The position numbers and the translations under genes are program-made. The notes beneath the pieces were generated by a model. That model was not told where the DNA came from. It did not search any database and saw only the letters and a list, made by a program, of their open reading frames with translations. Source: Elusimicrobia bacterium GWB2_63_22 (GTDB lineage Bacteria > Elusimicrobiota > Elusimicrobia > Elusimicrobiales > UBA9959). Taken from it: a stretch of 49,503 bases of DNA. The stretch is from contig MGUA01000014.1 in NCBI GenBank assembly GCA_001799735.1, forward strand, positions 22,037 to 71,539, given 5' to 3'. Shown piece after piece: positions 32,776 through 39,232 of the stretch (positions are counted from its first letter, which is position 1; each line of letters begins with the position of its first letter).

Positions 32776-34329
32776 ATGAACAAACCCGACAACCAGCAGA
32801 AGGCCGCGTCAGCCGCGGTCACCCCCCGCGCGCAGGATTACTCGCAGTGGTATCTCGACGTCATAAAGAACGCCTGCCTCGCCGAACATTCCCCGGTGCG
32901 CGGCTGCATGGTCATACGGCCTCACGGCTACGCCATCTGGGAAAAGATGCAGCGCGAGCTCGACGACCGCTTTAAGGAGACCGGGCACGAGAACGCCTAC
33001 TTCCCGCTCTTCATCCCGCTTTCCTTCCTCACCCGCGAGGAGAAGCACGCTTCCGGCTTCGCCAAGGAGTGCGCGGTGGTCACGCACCACCGCCTCAAAT
33101 CCGTGAACGGAGAGATCGTCCCGGACCCCGAGTCCAAGCTCGAAGAGCCACTTGTGGTGCGGCCCACCAGCGAAACCATCATCTGGGCGCAGTACAAGAA
33201 CTGGATCCAGAGCTACCGCGACCTGCCGCTCCTGATCAACCAGTGGGCCAACGTCGTGCGCTGGGAAATGCGCACGCGCCTGTTCCTGCGCACGGCGGAA
33301 TTCCTCTGGCAGGAAGGCCATACCGCGCACGCCACGGAGAAAGAGGCCATTGAGGAAACCTGGCGGATGCTGGACGTCTACGCCGATTTCGCCGAGAACG
33401 TAATGGCGGTGCCGGTGATCAAAGGGCGCAAGACCGAGGGCGAGCGCTTCGCCGGGGCCCTGGAGACGCTTTCCATAGAAGGCCTGATGCAGGACGGCAA
33501 GGCCCTGCAGATGGGCACCAGCCATTACCTGGGCCAGAACTTTTCCAAAGGCGCCGACGTTAGGTTTCAGAACAAGGACGGCCAGCTGGAATACGTTTAC
33601 GCCAGCAGCTGGGGCGTAAGCACGCGCCTCGTGGGCGCCCTGATCATGACCCATTCGGACGACGCGGGCCTGGTGCTGCCCCCGAAGCTGGCGCCGGTGC
33701 AGGTGATAGTGATACCGATCTACAAGAGCGACGAGGAGCGCGTCCGGACCGTGGAGGAGGCGAAGAAAGTGGCCGCGGAACTGAAGGCCCTCGGCGTCGC
33801 CGTAAAGGTGGACGACCGGGACGGGATCATGCCCGGCGCCAAGTATTACGAATGGGAAGGCAAAGGCGTGCCCCTGCGGATAGAAGTCGGCCCGAAGGAC
33901 CTTGAGAAGGGGTCGCTCTGCATCGCCCGCCGGTTCGTCGCCGAAATAAAAGGCGAAACGCCGGAGGCCCAGCGCAAACGCCGCAAGGCTTTCCTCCCCA
34001 GGGCGGAGGCTATAGCCTCCATCGTCCCCACGCTGGCGGCCATGCAGGGTGAGCTGCTGGAGCGCGCCCGGAACCTCAGGACCGAACGCACCCGGGTCAT
34101 CGACAAGCTCGAGGACTTCGAGAAATTCTTCGGCGAGGGCGGCGGCTTCGCCTGGGTCCACTGGGCCGGCGACGCCGCGCAGGAAGACGAGCTGGCCAAG
34201 CGGTTCGAGACCAGCATCCGCAACATCCCCTTCGAGGACCAGATCCCGGCGGAGGCCAAAGGCGAAGGCGTCTGCATCCTCACCGGCAAGCCGTCCAAGC
34301 AGCGGGTCCTGATGTCCAAATCCTACTGA
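32776..34329 (+). CDS. proS: Prolyl-tRNA synthetase, archaeal/eukaryal-like short type
   Basis: 517 aa. Class II core with VIRPHGYAIWEKMQRELD, VVRPTSETIIW, LFLRTAEFLWQEGHTAHA and MGTSHYLGQNFSK, an anticodon-binding domain, and a C-terminal extension ending in tyrosine (SKSY), as in the ProS type-3 subgroup. The large editing insertion of the long bacterial ProRS is absent. Last gene of the rpsB operon, followed by a clear terminator. Confidence 0.95.
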   Translation: MNKPDNQQKAASAAVTPRAQDYSQWYLDVIKNACLAEHSPVRGCMVIRPHGYAIWEKMQRELDDRFKETGHENAYFPLFIPLSFLTREEKHASGFAKECAVVTHHRLKSVNGEIVPDPESKLEEPLVVRPTSETIIWAQYKNWIQSYRDLPLLINQWANVVRWEMRTRLFLRTAEFLWQEGHTAHATEKEAIEETWRMLDVYADFAENVMAVPVIKGRKTEGERFAGALETLSIEGLMQDGKALQMGTSHYLGQNFSKGADVRFQNKDGQLEYVYASSWGVSTRLVGALIMTHSDDAGLVLPPKLAPVQVIVIPIYKSDEERVRTVEEAKKVAAELKALGVAVKVDDRDGIMPGAKYYEWEGKGVPLRIEVGPKDLEKGSLCIARRFVAEIKGETPEAQRKRRKAFLPRAEAIASIVPTLAAMQGELLERARNLRTERTRVIDKLEDFEKFFGEGGGFAWVHWAGDAAQEDELAKRFETSIRNIPFEDQIPAEAKGEGVCILTGKPSKQRVLMSKSY

Positions 34330-34355
34330 TCCGGGCACACCCGGAAGGGTCTCTC

Positions 34356-34383
34356 AAAAAGGCGCCGCCCCCGGCGCCTTTTT
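34356..34383 (+). terminator. Terminator of the rpsB-proS operon
   Basis: AAAAAGGCGCC, loop GCCCCC, GGCGCCTTTTT: a stem of GGCGCC extended by A-T pairs, with a T-run. Symmetric, so it could work in both directions. Confidence 0.9.
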
Positions 34384-34409
34384 GCCTTTATTTACCCCCC
34401 CGCATTTGT

Positions 34410-34415
34410 TAGAAT
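34410..34415 (+). promoter_or_regulatory. -10 box of the molybdenum-hydroxylase/AllFGH operon
   Basis: TAGAAT in an AT-rich stretch 55 nt before the cyclase ATG; a second possible box TATAGA lies at 34421-34426. The -35 region is weak (TTTATT near 34387). Confidence 0.5.
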
Positions 34416-34434
34416 TTTCCTATAGAAGAACGGC

Positions 34435-34464
34435 CCTCCGGCACCGGCGGGGCCCCCCCGGAGG
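34435..34464 (+). promoter_or_regulatory. Hairpin burying the Shine-Dalgarno sequence of the catabolic operon
   Basis: CCTCCGG (34435-34441) is perfectly complementary to CCGGAGG (34458-34464), which contains the ribosome-binding site of the first gene (ATG at 34470). The 16-nt loop is G/C-rich. In this fold the operon's first gene would be poorly translated until the hairpin opens. Confidence 0.6.
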
Positions 34465-34469
34465 ACACC

Positions 34470-35285
34470 ATGAAACCCAACGACTTCATTAAATTCCTTG
34501 ATAAGGCCAAGATGTACGACCTTACCCAGCCGCTCAGCATCCACACCCCCCCGTGGCCGAGCTACATGCCGCTGCAGCTGCAGTACTTCAAGCGCATAGC
34601 CGGCGCGCACATGGGCCAGGGCGCCAACGGCCAGATCATGACCACCTCCAACCACGTGGGCACCCACATGGACGGTGAGATCCATTTCTACAGCGCCGGC
34701 CGCACCATCGGCGAGGTGCCGATGAAGGAATGGGCCGGCCAGGCCGTCGTCGTGGACATTTCCAAGGACGTGGGCGACTACGACCTTTATGAGCCCGAGC
34801 TGCTCATGAAGCGCGCCGACATCCGCAAGGGCGACATACTCATCATCAACACCGGCTACCACAAGTACGCCTGGTACGAGAAGGGCACCTGCGACGAGGT
34901 CCGCTACTTCTGCAAGCACCCCGGCCCCGGCCCGCGCTTCCACAAGTGGGCGCTCGACATGAAATTCAAGTGGATAGGCGTGGACTGCGGCTCGGCCGAC
35001 CACCCCATGAACACCATCATCCGCAACTGGCATCCCAAGCTCTTCGTCGAGGCCGAGAACAAGCTGGTCAAGACCTACGGCAAGAAATGGGACGAGATGT
35101 TCCCCACCGAGGAGTTCTACCAGGTTATGCACCTCAAGCTCTTCCCCAAGCGCCTCGTGCACGCCGAGAACATCGGCGGCGAGATAGACAAGCTTTCCAA
35201 CAAGCGCTGCTGGCTGGGCTTCTTCCCCCTCAAGGGCATAGAGCTCGAGTCGGCGATGGGGCGCGTGGTGGCCTGGACCGCCTGA
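34470..35285 (+). CDS. Cyclase-family metal-dependent hydrolase (kynurenine formamidase-like)
   Basis: 271 aa. The family zinc/manganese signature HxGTHxDxxxH is present as NHVGTHMDGEIH (about 61-72). DLTQPLS near residue 17 and the C-terminal histidine region also fit. Relatives hydrolyse cyclic or N-acyl amides (N-formylkynurenine, isatin). First gene of an operon with a three-subunit molybdenum hydroxylase and AllFGH homologs, so ring opening of an oxidised N-heterocycle or ureide is a reasonable inference; the substrate is unknown. No signal peptide: cytoplasmic. Confidence 0.85.
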   Translation: MKPNDFIKFLDKAKMYDLTQPLSIHTPPWPSYMPLQLQYFKRIAGAHMGQGANGQIMTTSNHVGTHMDGEIHFYSAGRTIGEVPMKEWAGQAVVVDISKDVGDYDLYEPELLMKRADIRKGDILIINTGYHKYAWYEKGTCDEVRYFCKHPGPGPRFHKWALDMKFKWIGVDCGSADHPMNTIIRNWHPKLFVEAENKLVKTYGKKWDEMFPTEEFYQVMHLKLFPKRLVHAENIGGEIDKLSNKRCWLGFFPLKGIELESAMGRVVAWTA

Positions 35286-35296
35286 GCCGTCCCTGG

Positions 35297-35326
35297 CCGG
35301 GCCGGGAGCCTAGGCTTCCGGCCCGG
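35297..35326 (+). promoter_or_regulatory. Strong hairpin between the cyclase and FAD-subunit genes
   Basis: A 12-bp stem CCGGGCCGGGAG / CTTCCGGCCCGG (one G-T pair) with a 6-nt loop, followed by ACCATTTC. No T-run worth the name, so processing, stability or attenuation is more likely than full termination. Confidence 0.55.
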
Positions 35327-35350
35327 ACCATTTCTGGAGCGGGAGGATAA

Positions 35351-36244
35351 ATGCCGATAACTGCCGAATTTGACTACGTTAAACCCAAAGACATGGACGA
35401 GGCCCTCCAGGTCTTTTCGCGTTATGGGGACAAGGCCAGGGCCCTGGCCGGGGGCACCGACCTGGTGGTGCACCTCAAGGAAGGCCTGGCAAAACCCGAA
35501 GTAGTGGTGGATATAAAAGCCCTGGCCGAACTTTCCGGCTTCGCCCTGAAGGGAGGCGTCCTGCGCATCGGCGCCCTGGCGACTTTCGCGGAACTTATCG
35601 CCTCGCCTCTCATAAAGTCCAAATTCCCCGTCCTTTGGGAGGCCTCGCTGACCGTCGCCTCCGTAGGCGTGCGCAACCGCGCCACCGTAGCGGGCAACAT
35701 CTGCTCGGCGGTGCCTTCGGCGGACTCGGCGCCGGCCCTGGCCGTCTACGAGGCCGAAGTGCTGGTCCGCGGCCTGAAGGGCTTGCGCCGCATCCCCATC
35801 GGGGAGTGGTTCACCGGGCCCAAGAAGACCGCCCTGCTGCCCGGCGAGCTGGTGACGGCGCTGGAGCTTAAACTGCCGGAGAAAAAACACGGCGGCTGCT
35901 ATATGAAACTCGCCCGCTACGAGGGCGAGGACCTGGCGCAGGGCGGCGTGGCCGTGCTGGCGCTGGCCGACAACACTTACCGCGTAGCCGTCTGCGCCCT
36001 GGGGCCCAAGCCCGGGCGCTGCCCGAAGACCGAGTCGGCGCTGAACGCCAACAAGCTCTCCGACAAGGTGCTGGCGACGGCCAAAGAGGCGATACTGCAG
36101 GAGATCTCCCCTATCGGCGATATCCGCTCTTCTAAAGAGTACCGCCTGCATATGGCGCAGATCATGCTCGAGCGCGCCGCCGGCCACGCCGTGGCGCGGC
36201 TGTTCGGCAAAGGCCCCGCGTACGGAACGGAAAATATAGCTTGA
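35351..36244 (+). CDS. Molybdenum hydroxylase FAD-binding subunit (XdhB/CoxM family)
   Basis: 297 aa. FAD contacts ALAGGTDLVVHLKEG (about 31-45) and VRNRATVAGNICSAVPSAD (about 108-126), then the CO-dehydrogenase flavoprotein C-terminal domain. It passes electrons from the 2Fe-2S subunit to an acceptor. Genes for the 2Fe-2S and molybdopterin subunits are on the same strand; the latter is displaced by about 2.5 kb. GGAGG ribosome-binding site. Confidence 0.94.
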   Translation: MPITAEFDYVKPKDMDEALQVFSRYGDKARALAGGTDLVVHLKEGLAKPEVVVDIKALAELSGFALKGGVLRIGALATFAELIASPLIKSKFPVLWEASLTVASVGVRNRATVAGNICSAVPSADSAPALAVYEAEVLVRGLKGLRRIPIGEWFTGPKKTALLPGELVTALELKLPEKKHGGCYMKLARYEGEDLAQGGVAVLALADNTYRVAVCALGPKPGRCPKTESALNANKLSDKVLATAKEAILQEISPIGDIRSSKEYRLHMAQIMLERAAGHAVARLFGKGPAYGTENIA

Positions 36245-36249
36245 GACCT

Positions 36250-36720
36250 ATGAAAAAACACGATATCCAGTTCAAACTCAACGGCGAGAAGATCGCCATA
36301 ACGGTGGAGCCCAACGACGTGCTGCTGGACGTGCTGCGCGGCCGGCTGGGGATAAAGAGCCCCAAGGTGGGCTGCGACCGCGGCGACTGCGGCACCTGCA
36401 CCGTGCTGCTGGACGGCCGCACCATCCGCTCCTGCCTGGCGCTGGCGGTGGAGGCCGACGGGGCCGAGATCGTCACGCTCGAGGGCGCCAACACCACCCG
36501 CAAGTGGACGCAGCGGCTGCAGAAGAAGTTCCACGAGAAGAACGCCTTCCAGTGCGGCTTCTGCGCGCCGGGCGTCATCCTCTCCGCTACGGAGCTGCTG
36601 GAGACTAATCCCAAGCCGTCGGAGCACGAGATCAAGGAAGCCATCGCCGGCAACCTTTGCCGCTGCACCGGCTACGAGCCGATCGTCGAGGCCATCGCCG
36701 AGACGGTCAAAGGCAAATAA
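36250..36720 (+). CDS. Molybdenum hydroxylase [2Fe-2S] subunit (XdhC/CoxS family)
   Basis: 156 aa from the ATG (an in-frame TTG three codons earlier is less likely). The plant-type cluster uses Cys at about 42, 47, 50 and 62 (GCDRGDCGTC ... SC). The second cluster is in the four-helix domain at about 102, 105, 137 and 139 (QCGFCAPG ... CRC). All eight ligands are present. It begins 5 nt after the FAD-subunit stop. Confidence 0.95.
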   Translation: MKKHDIQFKLNGEKIAITVEPNDVLLDVLRGRLGIKSPKVGCDRGDCGTCTVLLDGRTIRSCLALAVEADGAEIVTLEGANTTRKWTQRLQKKFHEKNAFQCGFCAPGVILSATELLETNPKPSEHEIKEAIAGNLCRCTGYEPIVEAIAETVKGK

Positions 36721-36734
36721 CCGCGGGGGAGCTC

Positions 36735-37088
36735 ATGAAAAAACTATTCCTCGTTCCTTTCGCCGCGGCCGCCCTGGCCGGCTGCTGGTTCATGGGGCAG
36801 CCCAAGGCCGTGGTCCTCGTGACCGACCAGGCCCGCGCCAAGTCCCTGATGACGGCCCTGCAGCTGCAGAACACGGGCCTGCAGGAGTCGGAGATCGCGG
36901 TAAGGCTCGTAAAGAAGAACGATCCCGGAGAACTGCTGGAAGGCCTGAAGTGGGCTGCCGGCAAAGGGGTCAAGGCCATCGGGCTGGACAAGGACGCTTA
37001 TGCGCCCGGCGATCTCCAGATAGAGGCGATCCTGAAAGTCCTGAAAGACGACGGAATCTACGTGGCGGGGGTCGAGTTCGCGGGGTGA
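36735..37088 (+). CDS. Small predicted lipoprotein, family not recognised
   Basis: 117 aa. Signal peptide with lipobox (MKKLFLVPFAAAALAGC). The rest looks like a small alpha/beta fold: strand KAVVLVTD, helix, strand, and the pattern KGVKAIGLDKDAY resembling a reduced type-1 periplasmic-binding-protein lobe; this is an impression only. GC-rich codon use like the flanking genes. It follows the 2Fe-2S gene by 14 nt and is the first of four genes lying between that and the molybdopterin subunit. Confidence 0.7.
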   Translation: MKKLFLVPFAAAALAGCWFMGQPKAVVLVTDQARAKSLMTALQLQNTGLQESEIAVRLVKKNDPGELLEGLKWAAGKGVKAIGLDKDAYAPGDLQIEAILKVLKDDGIYVAGVEFAG

Positions 37089-37098
37089 CGGGGTATTT

Positions 37099-37491
37099 AT
37101 GAAACATTCCTTTCTTTTAGCGATGGCTCTCCTGCTGGCGGCCTGCTCCGTGCCGCAGGGCGGCGCGAAGCGGTCCGGGCCCGGGATCTTCGGGACCATC
37201 GGGCCGACCGCCGACCAGCCCTTCGTGGATGAAATCATAGAAGTTATCACCGAGCCCGCCGGGGCCAAGGTGCAGGTGAACGATGATTTCGCCGGCTACG
37301 CCCCGGTCAGGTATAAGGTGCGCCGCCTGTGGCGCGGCGAGCCCGGCAATATGACGCTCGAGACGGTAAAGATAGATGCCCTGCCGGTAGCCGGCGGCCA
37401 ATGCGCGCAGAGCGGGACCTACGGCCAGTACAACCTCAAAGTCCCCTTCCCCGTGCGTTTCAATATGACCAGTTGTCCCCAGATTCCTTAA
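37099..37491 (+). CDS. Small predicted lipoprotein with a PEGA-like segment
   Basis: 130 aa. Lipobox signal MKHSFLLAMALLLAAC. The segment IEVITEPAGAKVQVNDDFAGYAPVRYKVR resembles PEGA-type beta repeats (P-x-G-A-x-V then G-x-x-P), which occur in surface proteins. Two further cysteines (about 107 and 126) could pair. Its TAA overlaps the next possible ATG by one base. Function unknown. Confidence 0.68.
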   Translation: MKHSFLLAMALLLAACSVPQGGAKRSGPGIFGTIGPTADQPFVDEIIEVITEPAGAKVQVNDDFAGYAPVRYKVRRLWRGEPGNMTLETVKIDALPVAGGQCAQSGTYGQYNLKVPFPVRFNMTSCPQIP

Positions 37492-37502
37492 TGGCGCGGT
37501 TT

Positions 37503-38531
37503 ATGAAAAAACTGTTGTGTTCAGTAATAATTATTTGGACTTCGCTCTCGGCCGTATTTGCGGCTGAGGATTTGACTTTCTATTCGGTGTATAAAGATTA
37601 TAAAGTTCATTTAGGCTACCCTGTTCAATCCGTCCTTTCAGTTTCCCCGCTCGTATATTCAATTCTTGCGTCAACTAACGGCTCACCATTGTTCTCTCCT
37701 GTTCCGGTGTCTTCACAGCCGGTATTGACCTATCAGTTTTTGCCAAGTACGACAAACAACAAGACTGTCGTGAAAATATCAATGCGCCCGGTCTCTGTAT
37801 CCGGGCAGTCTTGGAATACTTGTTTTAATTACGCGTTCTACCCGTCCCACGCTGGGCATCTCCATGGCGGTCCGGGGCAGTTAGGAGGGGGCCCTCCCCC
37901 GTTGGACCTCCAAAGTAGTATTCCGGCGTACGATGTGCAGGGCTCATCTTGTGTCTACGAACTGGCTCAAAACACGGAACTTTCCTGGGTTATGATTTTG
38001 CCTGAGTTTTCCGCGGAAATCAATTTCCTCATAAGTGCTTATGGGGATTTTATGGATTACAAGCGCTTCAAAATTCAGGCAAAAGTGCCTGCTTTGGTGG
38101 CCTTGCCAGATTCCGATCTTTATTCTTCGACCGGTGCCACTAAGGCTCATCCCTTCAATTACTATGCGCGTCAGGATGTGATAGATAAGTTGAAAAACAT
38201 CGCGAAAGAGTATTCTGAAACGTTTCCAAAGGCCTTAGGCCTGGTATTCAATGATATGAGCCTGCCATGGGGAGGTTTATTCGATATCGGAGAGGAAGTT
38301 TTGTGTCCGGATGATAAACCATGTAAGTATTGGGTTGCGCCGCATAGGTCTCACCGGGATGGCTATAACGTGGATTTGAAAACTAATGGTTTGACTGCTG
38401 GCCAGCTTATTCAGATTAAGTCTATCGCGGAAAAGCAGGGCGCTTCTGTTTTGGATGAAGGGAACCATTACCACCTAAATTTCAAGAGCAAGTCGGATAA
38501 GGATTATGACGAGTACAATGTCTGCTATTAA
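37503..38531 (+). CDS. Secreted LAS-type zinc peptidase, M74 (MepA)-like
   Basis: 342 aa from MKKLLCSVIIIW (an in-frame ATG 12 nt upstream is possible), with a signal peptide ending near AVFA. The C-terminal third has NDMSLPWGG, then HRSHRDGYNVDL (HxxGxxxD zinc motif) and NHYHLNF (HxH): the LAS/M74 arrangement of penicillin-insensitive murein endopeptidases. The N-terminal 200 residues match nothing I know. Base composition is clearly AT-richer than the neighbours, with TTT, AAT and GAT codons common, so transfer is likely. It sits inside the molybdenum-hydroxylase operon without obvious functional connection. Confidence 0.75.
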   Translation: MKKLLCSVIIIWTSLSAVFAAEDLTFYSVYKDYKVHLGYPVQSVLSVSPLVYSILASTNGSPLFSPVPVSSQPVLTYQFLPSTTNNKTVVKISMRPVSVSGQSWNTCFNYAFYPSHAGHLHGGPGQLGGGPPPLDLQSSIPAYDVQGSSCVYELAQNTELSWVMILPEFSAEINFLISAYGDFMDYKRFKIQAKVPALVALPDSDLYSSTGATKAHPFNYYARQDVIDKLKNIAKEYSETFPKALGLVFNDMSLPWGGLFDIGEEVLCPDDKPCKYWVAPHRSHRDGYNVDLKTNGLTAGQLIQIKSIAEKQGASVLDEGNHYHLNFKSKSDKDYDEYNVCY

Positions 38532-39171
38532 ACTTCGCAATTGCCTGCCGATGGCGTTGTCGGTTGCACTAATTTTACTTCTCGGTTCCACAAGGAGCGT
38601 TGCGGCCGTTAAACTGGAAAAAAGCGAATATCCTGATGAGAAAAGCATGGTCGCTTTCTCAACTTACTCCGTGCTTGTATCTCCCCAGATGTATGAAGCG
38701 ATCAGTAGCCAGATAAAAGGTTTTGAACTGAGGCCGTTAAGCTATTATCCGACGGAAATCAGGCATGCCTACCCTTTTACTATATTCCAATCCCCTTCAG
38801 CGGTCTTCGGGGATTTTAACGGAGATAAAATTGAGGATGCTGTTTTTATCGGGAACGACAGTAAATACGCTTTTACCATTGTGATACTGTCCAAATATGA
38901 AGTCACGGGCAAAGTACACCAGGCGGTATCGTATTCCGTAAAGGAGTTCTCGAAAACACCTTTAGCAGAGGTGGGTGCCCTGCACGATGCAACCTGGTCA
39001 TACCTGGTTTTACGCGGGAAAGGCAGAATCATGATTCCAAACGATAGTTCAGAGTTGGAGACGTTCGAGCTTAAGAACGACGCCTTTGAAGTCATTACTT
39101 GGGGGAAAGCTGCGGTGATATATTATTTAGGCGAAGCCGACACCTTTAAAAAACTTATTTCAGCCGATTAG
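38518..39171 (+). CDS. Secreted protein of unknown function, AT-rich
   Basis: 217 aa from MSAIKLRNCLPMALS, overlapping the peptidase gene by 14 nt; an ATG four codons upstream is an alternative. N-terminal signal peptide, then VFGDFNGDKIEDAVFIG, a Ca-binding FG-GAP/dockerin-like D-x-N-G-D loop (about residue 100). As AT-rich as the peptidase gene, so probably acquired with it; a partner or cognate protein is possible. No family recognised. Confidence 0.65.
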   Translation: MSAIKLRNCLPMALSVALILLLGSTRSVAAVKLEKSEYPDEKSMVAFSTYSVLVSPQMYEAISSQIKGFELRPLSYYPTEIRHAYPFTIFQSPSAVFGDFNGDKIEDAVFIGNDSKYAFTIVILSKYEVTGKVHQAVSYSVKEFSKTPLAEVGALHDATWSYLVLRGKGRIMIPNDSSELETFELKNDAFEVITWGKAAVIYYLGEADTFKKLISAD

Positions 39172-39232
39172 GCACACAAAAGGTAAAAAACAATTCCCCT
39201 TATCTGGATAATCGTATATTTGAGAGGTAACT

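Noticed and set aside
34201-34230. GGTTCGAGACC motif resembling a tRNA T-loop
   Set aside because: Inside proS coding sequence, with no acceptor or anticodon stems around it; no tRNA gene was found in the window.
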